A stretch of 64,000 nucleotides of DNA, taken from assembly GCF_000002425.4 (NCBI RefSeq), contig NC_037254.1, forward strand, positions 18,966,880 through 19,030,879, written 5' to 3'. Of the stretch, positions 25,564 through 37,330 are shown one piece after another. The translations under genes were made by a program, and so were the position numbers. The stretch's first letter is position 1; each line of letters begins with the position of its first letter. Source of the stretch: Physcomitrium patens (lineage: Eukaryota; Streptophyta; Bryopsida; Funariales; Funariaceae). The notes beneath the pieces are model-generated. The model was not told where the DNA came from. It searched no databases and saw nothing but the letters and a program-made list of their open reading frames with translations.

Positions 25564-27939
25564 TCAACCTGCCTCGTCACCATGCCCGTCTTCCCCTTCG
25601 TCGTCCGAATGTTCACTCTCCCCATTGTCCGACACAGGACTGCTTCCGCGGGCCGCCGTGGCAACCTCGTTCAAATCGAGCAGCTGCCTTCGTCTCCCCG
25701 TACCTTTACTGCTCTCCACTTCCTGGCCCATGCCTTCCTCCTCGTCGAAATCTACAGACCCTGCTTCTTGCTGATCCTCCCCGGACCCCGATCGTGCTGA
25801 ATATTCTGCCGACTGTTCCCTGGAGTGCCCTACGGACTGAGCGTCGTCACCCATCGAAGATGCGTGGCCCCTCTTCCTCTCTTCTTGGAACATGTCCCCA
25901 CCTTTACCATTCCGCATTTGGGAACTGCACCCACTGCCACTTGCCTCGCTTGCCTCCTCAAACCCTGCGTCACCTCTCTCCGTGAGGGTACCACCTACGC
26001 CTCGACCATCGCTCCCCGTTCTCGCTCCTTCGCCCACCCGTAGCCGCTGTTGCGTGTCTCTCACGATCCGCTCGTCTGAATCACTAGCCTCTTCCTCGCT
26101 ACCCCGACCCCCACCTCCATCCCGATCAGGAACAGGTCTGGCGTTTCGGTATGCACCTTCTCGAGAAAGGTCGTTCACTAGCCTCACCTTCGGACCTCGC
26201 CTTTGCCGTTTCTTCACGCGCTCCTCGTTCCCATCGCTATCGCCTCCGCTACCGCTACCACCTCCGTAATCCTCACTTTCCTCGCCATCTTTCTCTCCAA
26301 CCTCATCAAAATCGACATCATCCTGGTCATGTCCTCTCAAGCTCTCGCCTCTCTCCGAGGAATAGCTCCTCTCTTTGTGTTGCCTGGCAGCCAGGTAATC
26401 GTCGTGATACACGACCTCTCCTTCTATCTCATCGTCGCTAAACCCCAGGTCAGCCTCCACCAGATGCGGTTCCGAACCTGCAACCCCGCCCTCATCCTCC
26501 GCCCCAAACTCTACTCCGGGATGTGACTGCGCATTGCGTGACGATCGTCTAACCGCACCAACCCCGTTAGCATACCCGCCATGACCATATGCGGCATTAC
26601 CATTCCGCTCCTTCCCAAAATGGCCCGCCACGTTCACGCCATTGCCAAATCGCAGGCTTTCCCGCCTCAACGAAGTGTCGGACACGCCCTTCTTTGTGAA
26701 CTTGATCGCCTCGTTGATAGAACGATCGAATTCATCGAACGTATACGTCACCGGTTTCCGCTCCCTGCGTGACCTTCCTGCTGCAAGCCCATTCCCTGCC
26801 AACATGTTGTCCAGAAGCACCGCCTCCCGCTGCTGCTTCTTCACCAGCCGGTCCTTCTTCTTTTGAATCTCTTCCAATTGGGGCATCAGACTCTGCATCA
26901 GCTTCTTTCCCATCGCCGCTTCCAATCGATTCCGACTCTCCAACAGCCGACTCGATACTTCCTGGAACTCCTCGAAATTCGTCGCGCAAGTCTCCCAGCT
27001 CCCTGGATCTGGAGGTGGCACGTTTCTGCCCCTGCCCCAACCCCTGGCCTTATTCTTCGACGGTGGCTGCGGCATTATCGCCTGTCCCTCCCTGTACAGT
27101 CTCTGCCCCAGCATCTCATCCTCCTCCAGCCAAAATGTCGTTCCTTCCGCCCCGCAACCAGCCCGCTCCTTCCGCACCTCCGCCATTTGGCTCCGTTTCA
27201 CTGAGTCATCAATGTAGAAACGAGCATCCTCTTGCTCCACGCGCATCTCGCACAGCGCCAGCAGCACTCTCACGCGAGTCGGAGGGTCCAAATCCATGTA
27301 GGTCGCCAGCTCCGCTCCTTGGCACGGTAACAGAGGACACGGACCTTCGGCTACCCTCCACCACCAATCCTTGAACTTCTTGCTCAGAACGGTCGGCCAC
27401 GTATCGCCTCGAAGAGGAACTCTGGCTGCAGGTGGGACCCCCTTCAACATCACCACGTGAATCGTGTCTAATGTCGAATTCGGAAACAGCATCGCGGACT
27501 CCAGCTCGTCCATTGTGAACTCCGGCAAGTTATTGATAATGGGCCGAAATACGCAGAAAAAGTTCATCACGGCGGCCATCTCCCACAGCCCCCGAAGCTC
27601 CATCCGCTCTGGAGACATTGTCGAATCCAATGCAAGCGATACCGCCCTCACGCCCGTCCGGCTCGCACTCGCTCGGGAAGGAGGCAGTTCAGCCGAAAAG
27701 CTTCTCTCATTCGACACCTTCGACGACGTTCTCGGCAGGGGAGGGGTGGGCGACGAAACAAAACCCCCGCCATCCGACGAGTTCGAGAGCCGTCGTCGCG
27801 AAGAACAAGCCCTTGAGGGCCGCTTCACGGGGATCTCCACCGCCGGAGACAATGGCGGCCTCGCCATGGCGCGTCTGTTAATGTCGCCTAGGGGACGTTG
27901 CCTCTCCGTTCTCTCCTTCCGATTCCTGGCCTCATTCAT
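25564..27939 (-). CDS. DDR4: DDT-domain protein DDR4-like, copy 2 (right arm)
   Basis: Identical 791-residue protein to 19674-22049, on the opposite strand and convergent with it; the two stop codons are about 3.5 kb apart. Domain content is the same: DDT at residues 118-170, WHIM-like region at about 180-285, acidic tail, KKRQRRGPK near 575 and LLDLNE near 753. The coding sequences show no silent differences I could find, so the pair has not diverged at all. Its 5' flank beyond 30324 is GC-richer than that of copy 1, so this copy may hold the original promoter side. If both copies are transcribed past their ends, each transcript would run through the spacer into the antisense of the other. 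Confidence 0.85.
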   Translation of the reverse strand: MNEARNRKERTERQRPLGDINRRAMARPPLSPAVEIPVKRPSRACSSRRRLSNSSDGGGFVSSPTPPLPRTSSKVSNERSFSAELPPSRASASRTGVRAVSLALDSTMSPERMELRGLWEMAAVMNFFCVFRPIINNLPEFTMDELESAMLFPNSTLDTIHVVMLKGVPPAARVPLRGDTWPTVLSKKFKDWWWRVAEGPCPLLPCQGAELATYMDLDPPTRVRVLLALCEMRVEQEDARFYIDDSVKRSQMAEVRKERAGCGAEGTTFWLEEDEMLGQRLYREGQAIMPQPPSKNKARGWGRGRNVPPPDPGSWETCATNFEEFQEVSSRLLESRNRLEAAMGKKLMQSLMPQLEEIQKKKDRLVKKQQREAVLLDNMLAGNGLAAGRSRRERKPVTYTFDEFDRSINEAIKFTKKGVSDTSLRRESLRFGNGVNVAGHFGKERNGNAAYGHGGYANGVGAVRRSSRNAQSHPGVEFGAEDEGGVAGSEPHLVEADLGFSDDEIEGEVVYHDDYLAARQHKERSYSSERGESLRGHDQDDVDFDEVGEKDGEESEDYGGGSGSGGDSDGNEERVKKRQRRGPKVRLVNDLSREGAYRNARPVPDRDGGGGRGSEEEASDSDERIVRDTQQRLRVGEGARTGSDGRGVGGTLTERGDAGFEEASEASGSGCSSQMRNGKGGDMFQEERKRGHASSMGDDAQSVGHSREQSAEYSARSGSGEDQQEAGSVDFDEEEGMGQEVESSKGTGRRRQLLDLNEVATAARGSSPVSDNGESEHSDDEGEDGHGDEAG

Positions 27940-30324
27940 TATGAGAGACACGGAGACCCGCCCGCTTCGTAGCAATACCTCGTACTCCTGATGCAACCCT
28001 CTAAACTTACACTCCAACCCGGTTGCCAGCACGAGCACCAACCAATGAAAGGGGTCATAAGGGACCCGCACCCTCTCGACTTCGCAAATCTAGATGGATC
28101 AGCTACTCACCTCACCTCGCCGGGCTAATCCTTGTCTACCAAATAACCAAGCTATTCGGTCATCAACAAACCGGAAGCAAGAAAGGAGAGGGAAAAAAAA
28201 AAAAAAAAAAAAAAAAAAAAACACACACACAAACACCCCCGTCGAGGGACCTAATTCCTCCAAGATTCATATGCCCGATCCTCGCCCCATAGCGCCCAAT
28301 GCCAATGTACCATCAACCCCGTGATTCCACGAAAACCTAGATCACTCCGTGACCTATTCTCATCGCAACGTCACTGTACCTGATCTTCTACTAGCAGTTT
28401 CTAACTCATCCAAGCAAGCCATGCCATAGAACACCACCATCCCCGGCCTCCAAGCATCCCTCCGCATGCACCAGCACCGAGCCCGCGCCGAGACCTCACC
28501 TTCCCACCTCCCGCAGCGACACGTCCACATCTCCCACACATCTCAGAGCCACAGCGACCTACAACCCCGCCTCCGTCTTCACTACTCCAAACGCCCGCCA
28601 CGAAAATCCACCCAAGACGATACCACCACCCCAACGTCCAAGCCCAGCACTTCTTCCCTAACTCGCCTGCCCTACCCGCAACGCCCCTGGCAACATGCCA
28701 CCCCCACCTGCGAAAGAGCCCTAACACCTGCTCGCCCCGCGAACCGCCATACCTCCGCCACTCCGACCCTGTTTGCACCCTCCACTCGCATACTCCACCG
28801 CAGACTAGGTCTCTGCACCCAGTCCCGTTCTCCCACACAAACACACTGCGTAATCCGATTCTAGGCTCACAAAGTCGAACAGAAAAAGCTAGAATCCGAG
28901 ACCATGTAGGAGCACGACAGGAACAGATCAGGCTCCGGGCCGATGTCGCAGCGCAGGAGGACAAGGCTTGGGAACATGGAAGACGGGTGCGAGACACGCC
29001 ATAGCCAGACTCCAGAGCGTGAACTGAAACACGCGGGAGACGGTCGTCGAGCCTACGGAGTGTCTTCCCTCTCCCTGGGTTCTCTCCGTCGGTACTACCT
29101 CGGCGAATGGATGAATGATGTTATGATGGATGGATGGATGAATGGATGAAAGACACGAACGACGTCGTGAGTCGGGGCTTGTCTCCTGCGGACCACCAGG
29201 GAGGCCAATGCTTTCTCTGTCTGCCTGCGCTTTTCTCCCCGCAAGTCAATGTGGTGTGGCTGGAAAGAAGCCCCTCGCCGTAGTTCTGGGCAACAATGAC
29301 CATATTGATCATCCGGAGCTAAACTGCAGCAGCGCCGTGAGAAAGAAGCCCTTGCTGGTGCACAGCGGTTGCCTCTAACTCGCTTTTGGGACGTGATGCG
29401 CAGAAGCGGTGTCCATACCAGCTCCTCACTCCCGCTCAATCCCTTGCGAGATCCTCACTGCTCGCGCGTGGGCTGGAGGGCTCAGCGATGGGGCTACCAC
29501 TACCCGGGGTCTACAACCTGAGCGACGCCATCTTCACGGTGGCCGGAAGTCGGAGTCGGCTGTACCAGCATGATGCCGGACTCAAATGAGCTCCCGTCTT
29601 CCTGCACAAGCACTGGAAGCTGTGCCGCAGTCGGTGGCACCTGGGTAGCCTGCTCATCTGAGGTGGATGTCATCTTCGAGCGGATTGCAATTGCACCCTT
29701 GCTAACGAAGGTACCCGCGCACGTGGTCGTGTATCGCGGGTCCTTCGGGAGTCTCAGAGGTCACCTCTCGTGTTACACACTCAGCTTCCATCTCCACGAG
29801 TTTCTCAGAGGAGCCGCGATCCGGTGAGTGGACATCACAGAAAGCTTCACAAAGAAACGAGAAAGAGTAGGACGGAGAGAGTGCGGGAGCTCATATCGGG
29901 AGGGCGCGGCTCGACCGCCGCAACGTCATGCATGGGTCGGGCGATGTGGGCGATTGATCGAGTGGAGCGCAGCGGGGCCAGCTCCAGGGTCCGAGAACCC
30001 CTCTTTAGCAGAAGGATAGTTTCAGGATGCGATCGGTTGCAAGAAAACGGGGTGGGGAGTCTAAACGAAACAGTCGTGGTTCCAGAATCAGAAGGCACGA
30101 AGCGGCAGGGCCAAATTGTGGTGGAGGAGAGCAGGAAGCGAAGCCTGCAGAAGCGGGGTTGAGTGGCAACGCCACGCCGTGTGGGGGCGGAGAAGCGAGA
30201 GCCCTGAGGAGCTTGGTGCAGGTGGGTGTGGGGGGTGGGCCAGGCCCAAGGATCCACCGGTGCCTACTTGATGGAGAAGAGATTGGGTTATTCAAGTTTA
30301 CTGACCGGGGCGGAACACTGTCGT
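27940..30324 (-). promoter_or_regulatory. 5' leader/promoter region of DDR4-like copy 2
   Basis: Mirror of 17289-19673. The short upstream frames lie at 29702-29791 and 29500-29673 on the minus strand, and the A29 run at 28193-28221. Same uncertainty about leader introns. Confidence 0.45.
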
Positions 30325-31060
30325 TTGGCTTTCCAAAGTTTTAGCGGAGAGACGATTTTGCTTGGAGGTCATGGTTGCGATCCTGGGGACTGGTGAGAAT
30401 TTGTGTTGTAGTTTTGTGTAGGTGTTGCTATTGTGTTCCTGGTCTTTGTGCAGGATTAATATGCATTTCGTGTGGACGTCATATTTAGGATGTTTGAGTT
30501 GGTTTTGTTGCGTAATTTTTTTGGCGGTGATCTTGGATTTGATTGCTGTTCTATTTTTGCTTGAGCTTAGTTGGAATTTTGATTTTGTATTATGTGACAA
30601 TGTACATTTTTGCGTCATGAAACCTGGTCATTATTTATTCGATTTCGAAAGTGACGGAGACCAAGTTGTTTTTTTACTGATTCGTCATTCTTTTAGTATT
30701 TATATTTTGTAGCACCTAGTTATTGTTTTAGTTCTGCATGGTTCCCGATCCCGGGTCGTTTCCGGAATGTCGAGTTTTGTGATACACTGCTCGAGTGTGT
30801 TTTCTTTGTTTTGCTGGAAGTACAGTAGGTTATGCGATTGACTGCATGTGGGTTGCTGCTCATACTTATCCAGAGTTTGTTTATTTGGAGTTTTAGGAGA
30901 ATGACCTTGATATTTAGGTGCGTTGTCCACGAGTTTTGAGTTGAAGGAAGTCCAGCTCTTCTAGTTCGCGAAGTTCTTGGAAGCTTCGGCTAGTGCCTAA
31001 TTTCTGTAATGTTATTCTGGCCGCGATATGCGTGTCTCACTCTCCTTAATGCATCGTTTA
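30325..31060. other. Outer flank of the right arm
   Basis: Mixed composition, no gene recognised. 30348-30369 is identical to the complement of 17224-17245 on the far side of the left arm, displaced by 20 bases. This shows that the repeat homology once extended further. Confidence 0.6.
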
Positions 31061-33200
31061 CTTTTATCGCTCACCAAATGGGCACTGCATTCCCCATGGT
31101 GCAAGGCTGATCAACCTAACGAGAGAAGTCGATCCTTCCTTCCATACAAGTGTCCTTATTGAACTGGTAATGCCTGGACAGATGCAGCGCACAATGCTTC
31201 AGCTTGCCTTTAAAGTGATGCTTCGACTGTGATCCCCTCATGGACCAGCAAAGCTTGAATCCGCAGGTACGAGTGTAATGGGCAGGAGGCGGAGCCGGAG
31301 CCGAACCTCAATGTTATCATCCTCAAAAAAATTCTTGTCCTTGAACCTTAAGCTCTGCTGCTTTGCCAAACAATAGGCGTTCACTGAATTGATGAATGCA
31401 TCTGAGTCAGGCTCGATGAAACATTTCCTGGTAATTTCAGCTAGTACAACTGGGTACCAGTCGCCACTGGCGCGGGATGCTTCATATTATGCTTAAATTG
31501 GTGCACTCCCGGGCTTCCAAAAATGTGGTTTGGTCGAATGGAGAAGGCGTGTGAGTTCGTGGTGGCATTGTTCGTCACCGCGGAGCTCTTCCGGTTTCTC
31601 ACAGGTCGATATTTGGCTGCGATTACGATTGACAAGGAGCATTCTAGCTCTCACAATCGCTGCCTTGGCACAATGTCAGCTCATGCACAACCTTCTGCAG
31701 AAATGTAATCGTACTAATCACATGTCTCCGTCTTTCTGTCTTTTTCGAAATCACCTCTTCAATCCTCCTGATGCCTTGACACGGCGAAGGTATTCAAGTC
31801 GAGATATGAATCCACTTTATGGTTTTCTTCCTAAAAGCAGCGGACTATGGAAACCAAACAATTCCGCCTCTGACAGCGCTATTCATGACAAGCATGGACT
31901 GACACAGATATGCCACACCTAAAAGCAGCCAACGCAGAGTGCTGGAAGCGGCAACTGGAGTAACCTATTTCTAACCTCCTCCCGTCTTTCAAATTTCACA
32001 AGATTCCTGCAACTCCGAGCAGTCTTGTCTTAGCGATCCTCACAAGAAACATTATACGAAAAATACCGCACAAACACAAATCAAGTGCCACCGAAACTAC
32101 CCGTACCTTATTATGATTCCTCTCAATCCTTCACTTGAAGAGATCCTTTAAGAGCGCAAGAACAAGAGAAGTGTACCCAAAGCCTAAGGACAATGCTGCT
32201 GTTGTGGATCAAACAAGGAGATCTCTTCATTATCAGGTGAGCAATAACCATTTGTATGCTCAAAATTGTTACCGACTGTTGGTATTATTAGACGGGCAAG
32301 ATTTAAACGGCGATCATCAAAAGCCTTACCTGTAGAGTTGATCGAAATTGAATCATTCATCATAACTGAAGACTGGGCACCTGGTCCCGGCACCCCTAGC
32401 TTGTCAGGAGCTCATCTTGATAATGGGGAAGTACATTTTTGAACTGCTCTCTGCTGTGATGGAAAATCAATTGCTTTTGGCAGTGAAATATACCAAATAA
32501 ACTTAAGATCGGTACGTTTGATTGTGGGGCTCCTCAATTGACATGTATACTCAACTGTTATGATCGCTTTGCTGACAATTTTATGACTGCCGATGATACA
32601 ATGGATTCTTATCATTTGTTGAGCCTCTCGAAAATGATTAGGTTCTTAAACTGCTCCCTGGATTCCATTCTAAGCCGAGCATTCTATTTCGCAACCACGT
32701 GCATGGTCAAGCGTGCAATAGCAGCGAGCACGATAAATTTAGCAACAGTGCAACAAAGAGGGGAATGAAAGGCCAATTAGTGCGGAATCAGTTTCATTAC
32801 ACAATCCCTGTGCCATCTACAATTATAGATATGAACACAGTTCTGGGGTCAGTTGTGCACAAGGTCCTCAAAAGCAGCTGAGCTGCCGAGAACATCCATA
32901 CAGCACTTTAAGTAAAATTCACTCTTTTCACTTGAACGGGATGTGTCCAATTCGGAATGAGGGGCTCTTTCAGACATAGACTGAAAAAGCTCGGACCGAA
33001 TGAAGACTGATAAGACAAATTTGCCAACATTTAGGTGGATGTGCTCAAAAAACCACACCTCCATGGCCGATTTTAGGTAGAACAAACCACGTTTTGAGAT
33101 GTGTCCATAAACAGCACAACAAAGGCTGTACATGTCATCGCAACGTCTTCAGAAAAGCTAAGGTGATATTTCTCATTTCCAAAGATGGATTATTTTCTAT
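31061..33200. other. GC-richer island with unassigned coding-like pieces
   Basis: No family recognised. On the plus strand a stretch ending KPKDNAAVVDQTRRSLHYQ stops at a good donor (CAG|GTGAGC, about 32236). A second, starting after GTAGAG near 32338, reads IESFIITEDWAPGPGTPS and runs to a stop near 32442. A third, 32699-32881, ends QFHYTIPVPSTIIDMNTVLG and beyond. On the minus strand 32849-33133 is an open frame of 94 codons starting at an ATG. The plus-strand pieces could be exons of one small or decayed gene. I could not join them with confidence and assign no function. Confidence 0.35.
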
Positions 33201-33870
33201 TGCTCTTTTCTTTTCTTTCTGCCGACACAAATGAAGTCTAGTTATTTCTTTAATTGAACAAAAACATGAAATCCTACGTTCTAATATCTCGTCTTGGGGC
33301 ATGTCAAAAATAGCAACTCAAGATATTCTATTTTTTACAAATCTAGCCAGATTTCATGTGATATAGTATAATTAAACTACTCTGGATGATATATAAATGA
33401 CTTTGTTAGATGAATTTGTTAAGATAAAAATATCATCTAGAATTGTTATCTTATTTTCTTGCAGTTAATAATTTAAACATCTATAATATAATCTAAATAA
33501 AAAACAATTAGTGATGTGCAATTGATTTTGTTGTTTACTTGGCTCTTTTTATTTCTGTTAGAATTGTAGGCTTATTCAAATTAAAAACAAAGCATGTCCT
33601 AAAAACTGATGATATAATTATCAAATTCAAATGCATATAATGATATTTAATATTTGATATTTTAGTAAAATCTCCATGAATAATTTAATATTTTATTTAA
33701 GGTAAATATTTGGTTTATTTCGAAAGAAATAGAATATTTAGGATAAGCATAATTTTTTTATTATATGTATCCAGTCTATCATAATATGCCACAACAAAGA
33801 ATTTATTGACTATAATTAAAGGATTATTTTATAGTTATTGCTCTTTCTTTTTGTTCTAATAAGATTTTGG

Positions 33871-33907
<37 letters not shown>

Positions 33908-35084
33908 CTTATATATATGAGTTTAAAATTATAAAATTTATAAAATATCTAATTTTATTTAAATATTCTATTATATTTACAACATTTTTATTTTATAAGA
34001 TCTTTGTAAATATAAGTACTATTCATATAATATAAATAATATATTTTTTAATATTTAATAGCCATTTTTACTATTTTTTAATAAACTCATAATATCCAAT
34101 ATATATTTTTTAATAAAATATTAAATAGTACTATTTTATTTTATTTCAATGCTATTATAGATATAAAGATGAGTTCTTAATCTAAATTAGAATTGTTTTA
34201 AGATTACACCTAGACCATTATATGTACCATCTTTATTGTGAATTGCATTGTAACTTAGTCTTATTAAATCTTGTAGACTATTCTAATATACACTTTGTTT
34301 AAATATTGGCTTTTACTTTTAATATTGATATATTTAGCTTTTCTCTTTGATCTAATATAACTATATTAATTATAATTTTTCAATGTAATATAACTAAGAT
34401 GGTTAATAATATTATCTTATAGATTGATTGGTATAAATTCAAATAATATTGTATCAATATATATGCTAATTGGCTTTAAAATAAGTATTTATAATTTTTT
34501 TTGCATATATTGCTTTATATTATATCTTTGTTATCATTTCTTTTTATTTGTATATACATATATACCACAAATTTAAGCTAAAAAATGGTTTCTTTTTTAA
34601 AGTCTTATTTCTTAAACATATTACATTAGATGAATTAATTTTACTTAATCTTAAGGTTGGATTTTACTTGTTTCATCTTTATATATTACTTTTGAGAGAT
34701 TTAAATACAAAATGACTTTGGAAGAACTTTACAAAGTCAGGGTTGTTTCAAATGACTATGTTTTGTAATGAATGAAAAAATGATCATTTTGATAAAAAAT
34801 TTAAATGTTTTAGAAAAACTACAAGTAATTTTTTAAAAATTTTGTGAACATAATTTTATTTAATATATATTATAAAATTAAACTAACTTAGATCATAAAA
34901 TTAAAAGTATTTAAGATTTATGTAAGTAAGATCTCAACAATTGAAATTTGGTGAATAATGAAGGTTTCTATAATTTTAAGTAATTTTTAAGTTAGATTAG
35001 ATTTTTTTTGCATATTAATGGATATTTTGGTTTATTATATTTATAAATATTTTTGAGAAAAAATAAATAGTTTAAGAGAGAAAC
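33201..35084. other. AT-rich DNA, no gene
   Basis: Abrupt fall in GC from about 33250. It contains a TA run near 33876-33903. No coding content is recognised; it is probably old, unrecognisable transposon sequence. Confidence 0.6.
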
Positions 35085-35640
35085 ATTCATGCTAGAAGGT
35101 TCATATTGAGGTTGAAAAAGTATCAAGGATATGAACCACAAATAATAAAAATGTTAATATGTTTTTATGCCACTATCAAAGAGTAGATATGCACTAAAAG
35201 ATATTATTACATTAAAACTAAAATGGCTTTTGCCAAAGAAAAAAAGATTAAAGACTCTTAAAATAAGACTAAGAACAAGAAAGATTTGAAAAAGGCATCA
35301 CTCTTATCTCTATATATACTATCTAATTAAGAGCTATGTGGCAACGTTCTATAGAACGTTGAATACATATCCAACTTATAGGACACATCTCTAACTTGTA
35401 AGTTAAGTTTCCTACATGTCCACTATATAGCCAACTTATATAATAAGTCACCAATATGTGGAATACATAGACAACTTGTTGGCCAAAATTTTAACCTATC
35501 AATTATCTACAATTACATATAATGTCAAATCCATGTCTATAAAGCTTCTAAGAAGTTCTTATAAAAGATATTATCAAATTTAATTACTCTTATTTATTCC
35601 TATCTATTTTTTGTAATCTAAGTAAATATATATTTGTAAA
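35085..35640 (-). mobile_element. LTR, chromovirus family A, minus orientation
   Basis: Aligns along its length with 56790-57331: atcaaggatatgaacc, then aactaaaatggctttt, tatatactatc, ctatgtggcaacgttc, and cttctaagaagttcttataaa in the same order. A 20-bp perfect palindrome at 35342-35361 (centre ttctatagaa) lies in a block that is not palindromic in the sister copies. Confidence 0.7.
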
Positions 35641-37330
35641 ATATAAAAAATGAGAATCAACACCTAAGAAAATTAATTTTATTTTTTTCTAATTTATAAA
35701 TTAAATTATTTTCACACTTTATATATGTATTTTTAATTATTAAATTAAGATACTAAAAAATTTCAATCGAAATAAATGGTTAAAACTATTATTATTAAGA
35801 TTTAAATTTTTTGATAGAATCTAATTATGATTTAATAAAGATTTATTAGAATTTTGTTAATATTTGGTTATGATTTTTAGATTTATTTTAAAATTCTAAT
35901 AGGATTTAAATAGGGTTTTTTAAGAATTTGATTAAGATTTCATTATAGTTTTTATAGGATTTTTTGTGATTTCTTTAGGATTTAATATGCATTATTTTTA
36001 AATATTTTTATAATTTATTTGAAGTTAATAGAGTGTTATATGATTTTTTAGGTTATTCAAGATTGCAAAGAAGGTATCTTTTAATATCTTTTTTTTTTTT
36101 TTTTTTTTTCTCTTTTTTTTTTTTTCTTTTTGTAAGTTTATCAAGTTAAGATCAAACCTTATCCCAATTGATTGTATGATACATTCTTAGGTAGACTTTT
36201 ATATAAGGCAACAATAATCCAAGAAAAAAAGCTTCACTTTATTATATAATTTGAATTAAAGATTATTTAAAAAATAAAATTTTTGTCATTTTGAGGTGTT
36301 TCAATTATTTTATTGTAACATTGAGAAGAAGTTTCCTACAACTTATTCTATCAATAAGGATATTTAGAAAGAAAAACTAAAATATTCCTTTATTTCCAAT
36401 TAAATTTGGAAGACATGATTTCAGCTTATCATGTATCAATTATAGACAACTATAGCATATGATACACTTTTGCAAATTCTAAACCAACATATGAAAAATT
36501 AGCAAACTTATGTGCCTTGTTATAGAACCAAACAACTTCTTCATTATAGTTGTAGTCAATAAAGATACTAATCAACCACTAAGGTCATAGAAGTCAATTT
36601 AGGCAAAGATTGGAAATTCATTTTATTTACAAAATAACACCATCTATATTGTAAATAATTTATAGAAATCCAAACAAAATTTAATGACTACAAAAATAAT
36701 CACTCTACATATATTTGTATAAGATTAGATAAAAAAAATATTATTACAACAACACCTTGGGATTTATAAATAATAAGTCCTATTACAATTATAGAGGTAC
36801 TAGACAACATCCATCCAAAAGTCTATTGTGACCATCTAGCTTACATCATAATTATGATAATAATAGAGAAACTCATAATTTCTTGGCATATTATGTAAAA
36901 ATCAACATAAAAATGTATTAGGATCTATTAACAGAAGGATTTGATCTTATCTTGAAGTTAGATTTATAAACCAAGAAAAAAATGTATAAGATATTCAAAA
37001 ATATTTTTTTAGAAAGCTTCAACAATCTAAAAACTTTTATCATACTTTAATTAATTTTATATAAATCTTAAACAATTCTTTAAAAACATGTAAAAAAATC
37101 ACAAGAGTCTTTAAAAAATCCTAAAAAATTCTAATCAAATCTGAATTTAATCCTAATTAAATCATATTAGAAAATTAATTAAATTTTAATATAATTTTAA
37201 TATAATTTTAATATAATTTTAATTAAATTTTAATTAAATTCTAATCAAAGCCTAAAAAAATCTTTAGAATTCTTATCAAATCTCAAATAAATCCTAAAAT
37301 GTCTAACCCAAATTTCAAATAAGCTCTACA
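35641..37330. other. AT-rich DNA bounded by inverted low-complexity arrays
   Basis: 35770-36060 is built of variants of aggatttaat / agatttatta. 37050-37320 is built of the complementary aatcctaaa / aaatcttaa variants, so the two ends are inverted relative to each other. Between them lie a T-rich tract at 36089-36130 and AT-rich DNA without recognisable genes. A tandem attttaatata array sits at about 37190-37240. Confidence 0.5.

Larger units (their letters stand above)
24939..30324 (-). repeat. Right arm of the 5386-bp inverted repeat
   Basis: Reverse complement of 17289-22674. At the inner edge left gacgat|taatag faces right gacgat|gaattg. At the outer edge the last shared bases are acgacagtg, after which the sequences differ. 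The inner edge is also a sharp composition change, from AT-rich spacer to gene-like DNA. Confidence 0.95.

Noticed and set aside
24889..25800. 303-codon plus-strand frame (and its 266-codon mirror at 21813-22613)
   Set aside because: It runs antisense to the DDR4-like gene and across the arm/spacer junction. The residues follow from the acidic coding strand and show no family signal.
35641..37330. CRISPR-like or satellite array
   Set aside because: The repeated motif is degenerate, has no constant spacing and occurs in a plant-like nuclear context.
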